Shown piece after piece: positions 48,793 to 57,806 of a stretch of 64,000 bases of DNA. The translations under genes were made by a program, and so were the position numbers. The stretch comes from Mycobacterium kyorinense (GTDB lineage Bacteria > Actinomycetota > Actinomycetes > Mycobacteriales > Mycobacteriaceae): NCBI RefSeq assembly GCF_002101735.1, contig NZ_LQPE01000172.1, positions 62,001 through 126,000 of the forward strand, written 5' to 3'. Each line of letters starts with the position of its first letter. Positions within the stretch are counted from its first letter, which is position 1. The notes beneath the pieces are model-generated. The model was not told the origin of the DNA. It searched no databases and was given only the letters and a program-made list of their open reading frames with translations.

Positions 48793-49160
48793 ATGCCACA
48801 GGTACAGGCGTCGATTGACGGGCAGGTGCAACGCATCCCCCACTCGATCACGGCGCGGGCGCGCGCCAACGACGCCATCTGCGCGTCGATCTCGGCGAGT
48901 TTGGCCTCGGCAAGCGCGCGGCTGGCCGGGCGCCCGGGCTCGTCGTCGGCGAACAGCACCTGGATCTCGTCAAGCGCGAAGCCAGCGGATTTGCAGAGCC
49001 GGATCACCTCCAGCCGGGTCAGCACGGCATCGTCGTAGCGGCGCTGACCGCCCACCCTGACTGGAGCCGGCAGCAGTCCGATCTGCTCGTAGTACCGCAA
49101 CGTGGTCGCCGCGACACCCGCTTGGCGTGCTACGTCCCCGATCGTGAGCGCTGTGGTCAT
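48771..49160 (-). CDS. MerR-family regulator with C-terminal cysteine cluster
   Basis: This 129-residue regulator has the MerR winged HTH (residues 5-45: TIGDVARQAGVAATTLRYYEQIGLL, then VGGQRRYDDAVL), a dimerisation helix, and a C-terminal CTCPSIDACTCG (C-x-C-x6-C-x-C). That cluster could bind a metal ion or an iron-sulphur centre, as such clusters do in several MerR proteins; SoxR uses a different spacing. A 22-bp dyad lies just upstream (49187-49208), a probable autoregulatory operator facing the PPOX pseudogene. Confidence 0.88.
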   Translation of the reverse strand: MTTALTIGDVARQAGVAATTLRYYEQIGLLPAPVRVGGQRRYDDAVLTRLEVIRLCKSAGFALDEIQVLFADDEPGRPASRALAEAKLAEIDAQMASLARARAVIEWGMRCTCPSIDACTCGIHAALPL

Positions 49161-49186
49161 CGGGCCCTCCACGAGATCCAGAACTT

Positions 49187-49208
49187 GACTTAGAGCCAAC
49201 TCTAAGTC
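49187..49208. promoter_or_regulatory. MerR-type operator dyad
   Basis: GACTTAGAG-CCAA-CTCTAAGTC is a perfect 9-4-9 dyad between the merR gene and the divergent PPOX pseudogene. TTGACT (49185-49190) overlaps its left edge as a plus-strand -35, and a second TTGACT-like hexamer lies 19 bases further, the long spacing typical of MerR-controlled promoters. Confidence 0.7.
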
Positions 49209-49222
49209 GTTGACTCGGCGGT

Positions 49223-49617
49223 ATGCACACACAGGTACTCGACGAGTTGCGCGCCGCCCGATACGCCTCACTGCGAAGCTTCCGCCGCGACGGCACGCCG
49301 GTTGACACGCCGATCTGGTTCGCCCTCGACCGAAACGTGCTGCTATTTCGCACCAAAGTGGGCCCGAAGACACGCCGACTGGCGGCGCGTCCCGACGTCG
49401 AGCTCACGGCCTGCGACTACCGCGGCCGGATCCCTCGCGGCGCGACGACCATCGCGGGCCGCGCCACTGGCAGTGGAACATCGCGCCGCTGATCAAAGTT
49501 CCGGGCGTCACCAATGTGCACCAGGATCTGTGCGTGCGCGAAAAGCTACGCCGCGCACGTGACCGGGAAGTTTGGCCCGACAGCGTCATCGTTCGAGTGG
49601 AGTTGTCACATGTCTGA
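49223..49617 (+). pseudogene. Frameshifted, internally deleted PPOX-family gene
   Basis: Frame one starts MHTQVLDELRAARYASLRSF and continues through DTPIWFALDRNVLLFRTKVG, as in short mycobacterial PPOX (flavin/F420 split-barrel) proteins, until about residue 80. The frame then breaks. The family's C-terminus resumes in another frame as WQWNIAPLIKVPGVTNVHQD and REVWPDSVIVRVELSHV, ending at 49617. Roughly 25 expected residues between the parts are missing. It lies under the MerR dyad, so it was probably the regulator's target. Confidence 0.8.
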
Positions 49618-50536
49618 CCCGGTTCGCTCACCGACTGTTTTCGAATGCTGCACCGCCGCAGCCGGACTCGTTCGCGGTCTGGTGCGGCCCAGGCGGCCGG
49701 ATCAGCGGTTCATCCGCAGCATCGTCGACGCGGGACTGCCGGATCCCCGGAACACCGTGACGCTGACTGCGCTTCCGCAGGTGCCTCGCTGGGTGCCGAC
49801 CCCGACGATCGTCGAGGGTATGTTCGCGCCTCGGCGGGTGCCAAACGCATTGACCTCGTTCGTCGTTACGCATCCGCAGGCCACGTTCATCGTCGATCCC
49901 GCCGTGTGCATTGACGTCGAGCAACGGGCGATCGCCCAACTACCGACAGTGCTGCGCGTCGCGGTCCGTCCGCCCGCCGATGCGATTCCAACGATCACCG
50001 CACTGCGTCGGCTGGCCGAAGAACCGCACTTGGATTTCGCCTTACCGACCCACGCACACTGGGATCACGTCTCGGGGCTGCTGGACATTCCCGACCTTCC
50101 GGTTCACCTGCACCGCACAGAACACGAATGGATCAGTTCCGGGCGGGTCGCGCCGGTCGGCGGCGTCCGCGATTCGCTGCGCGATCGGCCCATCGTGGAA
50201 TACGACCTGGATGGACCACCGATACTCACCTTCACCCGAAGTCACGATCTGTTCGGCGACTACTCCGTGATCCTTGTGGACCTCGCTGGACATACCCCGG
50301 GCAGCATCGGGGTGCTCACCCACACCGGGCGGGGATGGATCCTGATCGCCGGTGATGCCGCCTGGCACGAATTGCAGATCGACAGCATCCGGCAAAAGTC
50401 AAGTTACCCCGGCGCTTTCGCAGACGAGGATCGTGACGAAACCTTCCGAACACTCCAACGACTGCACCTGGCCCGTCACGCGGTGACGATCATCCCGACC
50501 CACGACCATCAGGCGTCGATGTGGTTGTCCGCCTAA
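49610..50536 (+). CDS. Metallo-beta-lactamase-fold hydrolase (lactonase-like)
   Basis: This 308-residue protein has the MBL metal motif LPTHAHWDHVSG (H-x-H-x-D-H), VDLAGHTPGSIG with a metal histidine, LIAGDAAWH (bridging Asp) and a late TIIPTHDHQASMW. This pattern fits N-acyl-homoserine-lactonase-like or glyoxalase II-like hydrolases; the substrate is not determined. The ATG overlaps the end of the PPOX remnant by 8 bp, with GGAG upstream, so the two were once coupled under the MerR operator. Confidence 0.88.
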   Translation: MSDPVRSPTVFECCTAAAGLVRGLVRPRRPDQRFIRSIVDAGLPDPRNTVTLTALPQVPRWVPTPTIVEGMFAPRRVPNALTSFVVTHPQATFIVDPAVCIDVEQRAIAQLPTVLRVAVRPPADAIPTITALRRLAEEPHLDFALPTHAHWDHVSGLLDIPDLPVHLHRTEHEWISSGRVAPVGGVRDSLRDRPIVEYDLDGPPILTFTRSHDLFGDYSVILVDLAGHTPGSIGVLTHTGRGWILIAGDAAWHELQIDSIRQKSSYPGAFADEDRDETFRTLQRLHLARHAVTIIPTHDHQASMWLSA

Positions 50537-50570
50537 CCACCGAGTGTGCGGCCAGCTTCACACTCGGTGG
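50537..50570. terminator. 12-bp stem hairpin between convergent MBL gene and dnaE1
   Basis: CCACCGAGTGTG (50537-50548) and CACACTCGGTGG (50559-50570) form a perfect stem with a 10-base loop. It begins right after the MBL stop and ends 3 bases before the dnaE1 stop. No U-tract is present, as usual in mycobacteria. Confidence 0.7.
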
Positions 50571-50573
50571 CCG

Positions 50574-53500
50574 TCAACCACCCAGACAGCCCGGGCCTAG
50601 CAGCGCCTTGAGGTCGCCCATCAGCGCCGGCGACGGGGTCACCCGCAGCGACGAGTCGAGTTCCAGGGTGGTGATCCGGTCGCCGCTGATCAACCGCAGA
50701 TGCACCTGCGACGTGCCGGGGTGGCGCGCCAGCACCTGCTTGAGCGCGGTGACCTTGTCCATGGTGCATTGGCGGGTGGGCAGGCTGACCGCCAGCGGCC
50801 GGTCCACCTGTGCGCCGGAAAAGTCCGGTACCACAAGATCGTTCGCGATCAGGCAGACTCTGTCGTCTTGGATCTTCACCCGCGCGCTGACCAGCACCAC
50901 CGCGTCGTCGACGATGTCCGCCCCGTACGTGGAATAGGTGTGCGGGAAGAACATCACCTCGATGCCACCGGTCAGGTCTTCCAATTGCGCCGACGCCCAC
51001 GGCATCCCATTCTTGTTTACCCGCCGGTTGACCGAGGCGAGGATGCCACCCACCTTGACCGCGGTGTCGTTGGGAACATCTCCGTCGAGGATCGCCGGAA
51101 TGGGCGTGTCGACCTGGGTGGCCAGCAGATGCGCGACGCCGTTGAGCGGATGCCCGGACACATACAAGCCCAGCATCTCGCGCTCGAGGGCCAGCTTGTG
51201 CTTGTCGTCCCACTCCTCGTCGGGCACCTTGATGGTGAACACCGCGTTGGTGCCGGCGTCTTCGCCACCGAACAGGTCGAACTGGCCCATCGCCTCGGCC
51301 TTTTTGGTGCCCAGCACCGAATCCACGGCGTCGGTGTGCACCAGGAACAAGCCTTTACGCGGGTGGCCCAGCGAGTCGAACGCGCCGGCCTTGATCAGCG
51401 ACTCGGTGACCCTCCTGTTGCACGCCGCGATGTCGATCTTGTTGAGGTAGTCGGAGAAGTCGGTGAACTTGCCCTTCTCGGTACGGGTATTGATCAGGGA
51501 GGCAACGACGTTGGCGCCGACGTTGCGTACCGCGCCGAGCCCGTAGCGGATGTCGGCGCCGACCGAGGCGAAGTTGAGCCCGGACTCGTTGACGTCCGGC
51601 GGCAACACGGTGATGCCGAGCTTGCGGCAGTCGGCCAGGTACACCGCGGCCTTGTCCTTGTCGTCGCCCACCGACGTCAAGAGCCCCGCCATGTATTCGG
51701 CGGGATAGTTCGCCTTCAGGTACGCAGTCCAGTACGACACCATCCCGTAGCCAGCGGCATGCGACTTGTTGAACGCGTAGTCGGCGAACGGCAGGATGGT
51801 GTTCCACAGCGCCTTGATGGCGCCGGCCGAGAAACCGTTGGATTGCATTCCCGCCGAGAAGCTTTCGTATTCGGCGGCCAGCACGTCGGCCTTCTTCTTG
51901 CCCATCGCCTTGCGCAGAATGTCGGCTTGGGCCAGCGAGTAGCCGGCCACCTTCTGCGCGATCCGCATGATCTGCTCTTGGTAGACGATCAGGCCGTACG
52001 TTTCGGCGAGGATCTCCTCCAGCGGCTCGGCCAGCTCGGGATGGATCGGCTTGATCGGCTGGCGGCCGTTCTTGCGGTCGGCGTACTCGTTGTGGGCGTT
52101 CTGCCCCATCGGGCCGGGCCGGTACAGCGCGATCACCGCGACCACGTCTTCGAACCCGGTGGGCTGCATGCGGCGCAGCAGGTCGCGCATCGGCCCGCCG
52201 TCGAGCTGGAACACCCCGAGCGTGTCGCCGCGGCCCAGCAGCTCGTAGGTCGCCTTGTCGTCCAGCGGCACCGATTCCAGGTCGAGGTCGATTCCCCTGT
52301 TGGCCCTGATGTTCTCGATCGCGTCGCCGATGATCGTCAGGTTGCGCAGCCCGAGGAAGTCCATCTTCAGCAGGCCGATGGCCTCGCATGCCGGGTAGTC
52401 CCAGCCGGTGATGATGGCGCCGTCCTGCGGCCGCTTCCACAGCGGAATGGCCTCCGTCAGCGGCTCGCTGCTCATGATCACCGCGCAGGCGTGCACCCCG
52501 GCGTTGCGGATCAGGCCCTCCAGCCCGCGGGCGGTCTGGTAGATGGTGCGCACGTCGGGGTCGGTGTCGATCAGGCCGCGGACCTCGGCGGCTTCCTTGT
52601 AGCGCTCGTGGTTGGGGTCGGTGATGCCGGCCAGCGGAATGTCCTTGGCCATGATCGCCGGCGGCAGCGCCTTGGTGATCCGGTCGGCGATTGCAAAGCC
52701 GGGCTGGCCGTAGTGGATCCGCGCCGAATCCTTCAGCGCCGCTTTGGTTTTGATGGTGCCGAAGGTGATGACCTGGGCAACCCGGTCCTGGCCCCACTTC
52801 TCGGCGGCGTAGCGCACCATTTCGCCGCGGCGACGGTCGTCGAAGTCGATGTCGATGTCCGGCATCGACGTGCGCTCCGGGTTGAGGAAGCGCTCGAACA
52901 GCAACCCGTGCGGGATGGGGTCGATGTCGGTGATGCCGAGCGCGTAGGCGACCAGCGAGCCCGCCGCCGAGCCGCGGCCCGGCCCCACCCGGATGTCGAC
53001 CGAGCGGGCGTAGTTGATCAGGTCGGCGACGATCAGGAAGTACGACGGAAATCCCTTGTCGCAGATGACTTCGATCTCGTAGGCGGCCCGCTGCGCGTAT
53101 CCGTCGGGCAGCCTGTCACCGAAGCGTCGCCGCAACCCGGCCTCCACCTCGTGACGCAGCCAGGAGGCCTGGTCGTGCCCCTCGGGGACCGGGAAGACCG
53201 GCATCCGGTTGCGCGGCGCCCACACGTCGGCGTAGGAGCCCACCCGCTCGGCGATCAGCAGCGTCGCGTCACAGGCGCCGGGGACCTGGTGGTCCCAGAT
53301 CTCGCGCATCTCGGCGGCCGACTTGAGGTAGTAGCCGTCGCCGTCGAACTTGAACCGGTTGGGATCCGAGAGCGTCTTGCCGGTCTGCACGCACAGCAGC
53401 GCCTCGTGGTTGTGGGCGGCGTCGCGGGTGACGTAGTGGCAGTCGTTGGTGGCCAGCGGCGGGATGTTGAGGGTGCGGCCGATTTCCAGCAGCCCGTCGC

Positions 53501-54104
53501 GGACCCGGCGTTCGATGTCGAGCCCGTGGTCCATCAGCTCGAGGAAGTAGTTCTGCGGGCCGAAGATCTCCCGCCACTTGGCGGCGGCCTCCAGCGCTTC
53601 GCGGCGTTGCCCGAGCCGCAGCCGGGTCTGCACCTCACCGGACGGGCAGCCGGTGGTGGCGATGATGCCCTCGGCGTGCTCGGCGATCAGCTCGGCGTCC
53701 ATCCGCGACCACTTGCTCAGCTGGCCCTCGAAGGAGGCCAGCGACGACAGCTTGAACAGGTTGCGCAGGCCGGTGGCGTTCTCGGCGACCATGGTCAGGT
53801 GGGTGTACGACCCGCTGCCGGAGACGTCGTCGCTCTTTTGGCCAGGGTCGCCCCAGAAGATGCGGCGGGTGTCGAATCGAGAGCCGGGCGCGATATAGGC
53901 CTCGACGCCGATGATCGGCTTGATTCCCGCCTTGGTGGCCGCGTTGTAGAACTCGCTGGCGCCGAACATGTTTCCGTGGTCGGTCATCCCGATCGCGGGC
54001 ATTTCCAGCCGCTCCGCCTCGGCGAGCATCGGGGTGATCTTCGCAGCACCGTCCAACATCGAATACTCGGTGTGGTTATGCAGGTGCACGAAGGACTGGT
54101 TCAT
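50574..54104 (-). CDS. dnaE1: DNA polymerase III alpha subunit
   Basis: DnaE1 is the replicative DNA polymerase. Of its 1176 residues the first 270 or so form a PHP domain (FVHLHNHTEYSMLDGAAK, ATNDCHYVTRDAAHNHEALL) with metal-binding His and Asp residues kept; in mycobacteria this domain gives intrinsic proofreading. The C-family palm contains PGRGSAAGSLVAYALGI and the catalytic Asp motif PDIDIDFDDRRRG. Later come the HhH region (KIDIAACNRRVTESLIKAGAFDSL) and an OB fold (VKVGGILASVNRRVNKNGMPW). The start matches the family. Confidence 0.97.
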   Translation of the reverse strand: MNQSFVHLHNHTEYSMLDGAAKITPMLAEAERLEMPAIGMTDHGNMFGASEFYNAATKAGIKPIIGVEAYIAPGSRFDTRRIFWGDPGQKSDDVSGSGSYTHLTMVAENATGLRNLFKLSSLASFEGQLSKWSRMDAELIAEHAEGIIATTGCPSGEVQTRLRLGQRREALEAAAKWREIFGPQNYFLELMDHGLDIERRVRDGLLEIGRTLNIPPLATNDCHYVTRDAAHNHEALLCVQTGKTLSDPNRFKFDGDGYYLKSAAEMREIWDHQVPGACDATLLIAERVGSYADVWAPRNRMPVFPVPEGHDQASWLRHEVEAGLRRRFGDRLPDGYAQRAAYEIEVICDKGFPSYFLIVADLINYARSVDIRVGPGRGSAAGSLVAYALGITDIDPIPHGLLFERFLNPERTSMPDIDIDFDDRRRGEMVRYAAEKWGQDRVAQVITFGTIKTKAALKDSARIHYGQPGFAIADRITKALPPAIMAKDIPLAGITDPNHERYKEAAEVRGLIDTDPDVRTIYQTARGLEGLIRNAGVHACAVIMSSEPLTEAIPLWKRPQDGAIITGWDYPACEAIGLLKMDFLGLRNLTIIGDAIENIRANRGIDLDLESVPLDDKATYELLGRGDTLGVFQLDGGPMRDLLRRMQPTGFEDVVAVIALYRPGPMGQNAHNEYADRKNGRQPIKPIHPELAEPLEEILAETYGLIVYQEQIMRIAQKVAGYSLAQADILRKAMGKKKADVLAAEYESFSAGMQSNGFSAGAIKALWNTILPFADYAFNKSHAAGYGMVSYWTAYLKANYPAEYMAGLLTSVGDDKDKAAVYLADCRKLGITVLPPDVNESGLNFASVGADIRYGLGAVRNVGANVVASLINTRTEKGKFTDFSDYLNKIDIAACNRRVTESLIKAGAFDSLGHPRKGLFLVHTDAVDSVLGTKKAEAMGQFDLFGGEDAGTNAVFTIKVPDEEWDDKHKLALEREMLGLYVSGHPLNGVAHLLATQVDTPIPAILDGDVPNDTAVKVGGILASVNRRVNKNGMPWASAQLEDLTGGIEVMFFPHTYSTYGADIVDDAVVLVSARVKIQDDRVCLIANDLVVPDFSGAQVDRPLAVSLPTRQCTMDKVTALKQVLARHPGTSQVHLRLISGDRITTLELDSSLRVTPSPALMGDLKALLGPGCLGG

Positions 54105-54113
54105 AGAGACGCC

Positions 54114-54119
54114 AGTCTA
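54114..54119 (-). promoter_or_regulatory. -10 box for dnaE1
   Basis: On the minus strand TAGACT ends 9 bases before the dnaE1 ATG, so the leader would be only a few bases long. Confidence 0.4.
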
Positions 54120-54279
54120 TGACCGGGCACCGACGAGTCTCGGCGTGTCGGCATGCGTGTCTGCTTTGCGCCGTCGACCTCCTCGCCGAACGTGACGCTG
54201 CTGCGACTTCCCGGCCAGATTTTCGCAGCCGTTTCACGCTCGGCGCGCATTTCTTGGGACAGTTGCTGCTCGGCTGCTC

Positions 54280-54285
54280 TAGCTT
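54280..54285 (+). promoter_or_regulatory. -10 box of a likely leaderless dodecin promoter
   Basis: TAGCTT ends 7 bases before the dodecin ATG at 54293, without a ribosome site. Confidence 0.45.
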
Positions 54286-54292
54286 GACAGGC

Positions 54293-54508
54293 ATGAGCGT
54301 GTACCGGGTCACCGACTTGATCGGGACGAGCACCGTGTCTTGGGAGGACGCCGCGGCGGAGGCGGTGCGCCGGGCACAGGAGACCATCGACGACATCCGG
54401 GTCGCCGAGGTCGTCGAGCAGGATCTGGCCCTGGACTCGAGTGGGGGGATCACCTACCGCACGAAGCTGCGGATCTCGTTCAAGATCAGGCCGCGCAAGA
54501 CGTCCTAG
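54293..54508 (+). CDS. Dodecin (flavin-storage protein)
   Basis: This 71-residue protein has the dodecin pattern: SVYRVTDLIGTSTVSWEDAAAEAV with the flavin-stacking Trp and Glu, then a single helix and two strands (RVAEVVEQDLALDS, ITYRTKLRISFKIRP). Dodecins assemble as dodecamers and bind flavins or CoA. It lies between dnaE1 and the SDR pair and converges on the first SDR with a 4-bp overlap. Confidence 0.92.
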   Translation: MSVYRVTDLIGTSTVSWEDAAAEAVRRAQETIDDIRVAEVVEQDLALDSSGGITYRTKLRISFKIRPRKTS

Positions 54509-55296
54509 CGGCGCAGGTCCCGGACGATCCGAAGCGCGGGCAGCAGCACGCTGCGCGGCGCGAACCTGCCGCCCACGCTGGCGACTTTCGGCACCAGCCC
54601 GGGCACGACGCTGCGCTTACCGTCGCGCATCCCGGCGATCGCGGCTTCGGCGACGTCGTGCGGCGAGACTTGCGCCAAGCCGATGTTCACGTGCTCGGCG
54701 TCGGCGATCTGCGCCCACTCCGTCGGCACCGGTCCGGGACACAAGACGGTGCACGAGACCCCGGTGCCGTGCAGCCCCTCGTGCACGGCTTCGGAAAAGG
54801 TCTGGACGAACGCCTTGGTGGCCGAGTAGACCGCCATGCCCGGCAACGGCTGGAACGCCGCGATCGACGCGATGTTGAGCACCGCTCCGGCGCCACGCTC
54901 GACCATGCCGGGCAGCGCGGCATGGGTCAGCTCCATCAGAGCCAACGCGTTGAGCGTGACCTGCTCGGTTTCCCGCTCGATCGGCAACTCGTGGAACGCG
55001 CCGCTGGTCCCGAAGCCGGCGCTGTTGCACAGCCCCGCGATCGGTTCGCGGCCGATCAGGTCGGCCAGAGCGGCGCGTCCCCGGGTCTTGGCCAGATCCA
55101 GCGGCATGACATCGACCCCGACCGAGTACTCCTTGGTGAGTTCCGCGGCGAGGTCGTCCAGGCGTTCTCTGCGACGCGCAACAAGCAGCAGCGGGTAGCC
55201 GCGGCGGGCCAGGCCGCGAGCCAATTCGGTGCCGATGCCGGACGAGGCGCCCGTGACGACGACGGTTGCGTGGTTGCTCGGTTTGGGCAGGCTCAT
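54505..55296 (-). CDS. Short-chain dehydrogenase/reductase (Rv1544-like)
   Basis: This 263-residue classical SDR shows the nucleotide-binding motif VVVTGASSGIGTELA, the LCNSAGFG loop (N-S-A-G), the catalytic Ser in LNIASIAAF and YSATKAF (Tyr-x-x-x-Lys), then CPGPVPTEW. Substrate is not known; the position matches a putative ketoacyl reductase. It follows the 55303-56319 SDR by 6 bases and is probably co-transcribed. Confidence 0.9.
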   Translation of the reverse strand: MSLPKPSNHATVVVTGASSGIGTELARGLARRGYPLLLVARRRERLDDLAAELTKEYSVGVDVMPLDLAKTRGRAALADLIGREPIAGLCNSAGFGTSGAFHELPIERETEQVTLNALALMELTHAALPGMVERGAGAVLNIASIAAFQPLPGMAVYSATKAFVQTFSEAVHEGLHGTGVSCTVLCPGPVPTEWAQIADAEHVNIGLAQVSPHDVAEAAIAGMRDGKRSVVPGLVPKVASVGGRFAPRSVLLPALRIVRDLRR

Positions 55297-55302
55297 GATG
55301 TC

Positions 55303-56319
55303 CTACCAGTGGATCCCGCGGGTGGCACGTACAAACGTCTCGCTACGTTTGTCGAATTTCGTTGTCTCCTCGGCGCGTTCGCTGCCCGCCGCGGCGGCGG
55401 AGTCGTCGAACATGGCGAAGGCGCGGTTGCGGACGTAGTCCATCACCAACGGGTTGACCGCGTCGGCGACGGCCGCGAACTGCCCGATCGGAGGGCTGAC
55501 CCGGCGCGGCCGGTGCACGATCGCATCGGCGAGCACACCCGCCGCCTGATCGGGCGTCAGCGTCGGGAACCGGTCGTACATGGTGGTGGGGCTGATCATC
55601 GGCGTGCGGACCAGCGCCATGTGCACGGTGGTGAATCGCACGTCGTCGTTGACGGTTTCGGCCTGCAGCGCGTCGCACAGCGTGTCGAGCGCGGCCTTGC
55701 TGGCGATGTAGGCACCGAAGCGCGGTGCGCGGGTCTGCACGCCGGCAGACGACACGTTGATGATCTGGCCGAAACCACGTTCCCGCATTCCTGGGATGAA
55801 CTTCAAAATGAGCTGCACCGCGCCGAAGTAATTCAGCTGCATGGTTCGCTGGTAGTCGTGAATTCGGTCGTAAGACAACGCAAGTGAGCGCCGAATCGAC
55901 TTGCCGGCATTGTTGATCAGGATGTCGACGCGGCCGAGGTCGGCCAGCACTTGGTCGGCCATCGCGGCAACGGCGTCCATGTCGGACAAGTCGCAGGGGT
56001 AGACATGGGCGGTGCCGCCATCGGCACGGATTCCATCGGCGACCTTCTCCAGCTTCTCGGGAGTACGGGCGACCAACACCACCTCGCCGCCGGCGCGGGC
56101 GATTTTCTTGGCGGTCGCTTCCCCGATGCCGGACGATCCCCCGGTGATCACGGTGATCGTGCCGTCGACGGCATCGTGGAGGCTACGGCCCGCCACAGCG
56201 TCGAGCAGGTTGCGCAGATAAAACGGTCGGTACCGCCCCGCGGAATTGGGCGTGTTGACAATGCTCGAGACGGCAGCGATCGGCTTTTCGACAAGGCTGG
56301 TGAGGTCAGCGAGATTCAT
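55303..56319 (-). CDS. SDR-family fatty acyl-CoA reductase-like protein (Rv1543-like)
   Basis: This 338-residue SDR has an N-terminal extension of about 50 residues before TVITGGSSGIGEATA, then INNAGKSI, the catalytic Ser in INVSSAGVQ, and YIASKAALD (Tyr-x-x-x-Lys). The long N- and C-terminal additions match the mycobacterial fatty acyl-CoA reductase-type SDRs linked with lipid storage; this is by recall of Rv1543. It is the first gene of a two-SDR unit, divergent from glbN. Confidence 0.87.
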   Translation of the reverse strand: MNLADLTSLVEKPIAAVSSIVNTPNSAGRYRPFYLRNLLDAVAGRSLHDAVDGTITVITGGSSGIGEATAKKIARAGGEVVLVARTPEKLEKVADGIRADGGTAHVYPCDLSDMDAVAAMADQVLADLGRVDILINNAGKSIRRSLALSYDRIHDYQRTMQLNYFGAVQLILKFIPGMRERGFGQIINVSSAGVQTRAPRFGAYIASKAALDTLCDALQAETVNDDVRFTTVHMALVRTPMISPTTMYDRFPTLTPDQAAGVLADAIVHRPRRVSPPIGQFAAVADAVNPLVMDYVRNRAFAMFDDSAAAAGSERAEETTKFDKRSETFVRATRGIHW

Positions 56320-56439
56320 GGATCTACAGTGTCCTACACCACAGCGGGTGATTCGTGGGCAATCGCCTTGTTACGTCGAGTAATTTGCCCGTGACGACCG
56401 TCTAACGGCGGTGCAACCGGCCAATGATGCCCTAGACGC

Positions 56440-56847
56440 ATGGGAATGCTTTCACGGTTTCGCAAACGCAAAGCGACCAGTATCTACGCCAGGATCGGCG
56501 GCCACGAGGCGCTCGAAATGGTTGTCGAGGACTTCTATGCTCGCGTGCTCGACGACGACGAGCTTTCTGGCTTCTTCGCGGGAACGAACATGAATCGGCT
56601 GAAGGGCAAGCAGGCCGCATTTCTGGCCGCGGCGCTGGGCGGGCCCGAACCCTACGAAGGCGCGTCGATGAAGCAGGTGCATCAGGGCCGCGGCATCACC
56701 ATGCACCACTTCAACCTAGTGGCCGGGCATCTGACGGACTCGTTGGCGGCGGCCGGAGTGCCGTCCGAAACGATCGACGAGATACTCGCCGTGGTGGCGC
56801 CGCTCGCCGGCGACATCGCCTCGGACGCCGAGACCGCGCGGGTCTGA
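56440..56847 (+). CDS. glbN: Truncated haemoglobin N (group I)
   Basis: GlbN is the haem protein that oxidises nitric oxide to nitrate. The 135-residue sequence keeps the ligand-site residues known in M. tuberculosis trHbN: Tyr33 (B10) in VEDFYARV, Gln58 (E11) in LKGKQAAF and proximal His81 (F8) in MKQVHQGRG, and the pre-A N-terminal segment MGMLSRFRKRK required for activity there. It lies alone between two divergent or convergent neighbours. Confidence 0.95.
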   Translation: MGMLSRFRKRKATSIYARIGGHEALEMVVEDFYARVLDDDELSGFFAGTNMNRLKGKQAAFLAAALGGPEPYEGASMKQVHQGRGITMHHFNLVAGHLTDSLAAAGVPSETIDEILAVVAPLAGDIASDAETARV

Positions 56848-56879
56848 GCCGTCCTGGTCGAGGCCGTAAGCCCGCCTAG

Positions 56880-57806
56880 TTATCCCTCGGCGCGCAGCAC
56901 GTCCAGCGCGTGCTGCAAATCCTCGGGGTACGGGCTGACGATCTCGATGCGCCTGCCGTCGGCCGGGTGAGCGAATGCCAGCGACCGGGCGTGCAGCCAT
57001 TGCCGTTCCAGCCCAAGCTTTTTCGCGAGTTTGGGGTTGGCCCCGTAGGTGAGGTCGCCGCAGCAGGGGTGGTGCAGCGCGGCGAAATGCACCCGAATCT
57101 GGTGGGTGCGACCGGTTTCCAGGTGCACGTCGAGCAGGCTGGCCGCGACGAACGCTTCGATGGTGTCGTAGTGGGTCAGGCTGTGCCGGCCGTTCGCGGT
57201 GACGGCGAACTTCCAGTCGTGGCCACGATGCCGGCCGATCGGTGCGTCGATGGTGCCGCTGGACGGGTCCGGATGTCCTTGCACCAGCGCGTGATAACGC
57301 TTGTCGACGGTGCGCTGCTTGAATGCCCGCTTGAGAACGGTGTACGCGCTCTCGGAGATGGCCACCACCATCACCCCCGACGTCCCCACGTCCAGGCGAT
57401 GCACGATGCCCTGGCGCTCGTGCACACCCGACGTCGTGATCCGGAAGCCGGCGCCGGCCAGTCCGCCGAGCACCGTCGGCCCGGTCCAGCCGACCGACGC
57501 GTGCGCGGCCACCCCGGCGGGTTTGTCGACCGCGACGATGTCGTCGTCGGCGTAGAGAACTTTCATGCCTTCGATCTCGACGGGTGTGTTCTCCAGCGGG
57601 GCCGGCGCGTCGGGCAACCGCACGTGCAGCAGGGCGCCCGGGGTCAGCCGATCGGACTTGCCGGCCGGCGCGCCGTCCAGCTCGACGTCGCCGCCTTCGG
57701 CCAGCGCCGCGGCGGCGGTGCGGGACAGGCCGAGCAGCCGCGCCAGCCCCGCATCCACCCGCATGCCCGCCAAGCCCTCCGGGACGGGCATCGACCGGTC
57801 GGGCAT
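56880..57806 (-). CDS. RluD-family pseudouridine synthase
   Basis: This 308-residue protein combines an N-terminal S4 RNA-binding domain (RVDAGLARLLGLSRTAAAALAEGG) with a pseudouridine synthase domain holding the catalytic Asp in QGIVHRLDVGTSGVM, and LETGRTHQIRVH and DLTYG later. Its probable target is 23S rRNA, as in RluD. Its start overlaps the lspA stop by one base (TGATG), so the two genes are coupled; a second ATG five codons in is possible. Confidence 0.93.
   Translation of the reverse strand: MPDRSMPVPEGLAGMRVDAGLARLLGLSRTAAAALAEGGDVELDGAPAGKSDRLTPGALLHVRLPDAPAPLENTPVEIEGMKVLYADDDIVAVDKPAGVAAHASVGWTGPTVLGGLAGAGFRITTSGVHERQGIVHRLDVGTSGVMVVAISESAYTVLKRAFKQRTVDKRYHALVQGHPDPSSGTIDAPIGRHRGHDWKFAVTANGRHSLTHYDTIEAFVAASLLDVHLETGRTHQIRVHFAALHHPCCGDLTYGANPKLAKKLGLERQWLHARSLAFAHPADGRRIEIVSPYPEDLQHALDVLRAEG

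Noticed and set aside
50700..54122. 1140-codon plus-strand open frame opposite dnaE1
   Set aside because: Its sequence is an Arg/Gly/Val/His-rich mirror of the dnaE1 codons with no domain pattern; dnaE1 on the minus strand is unmistakable.
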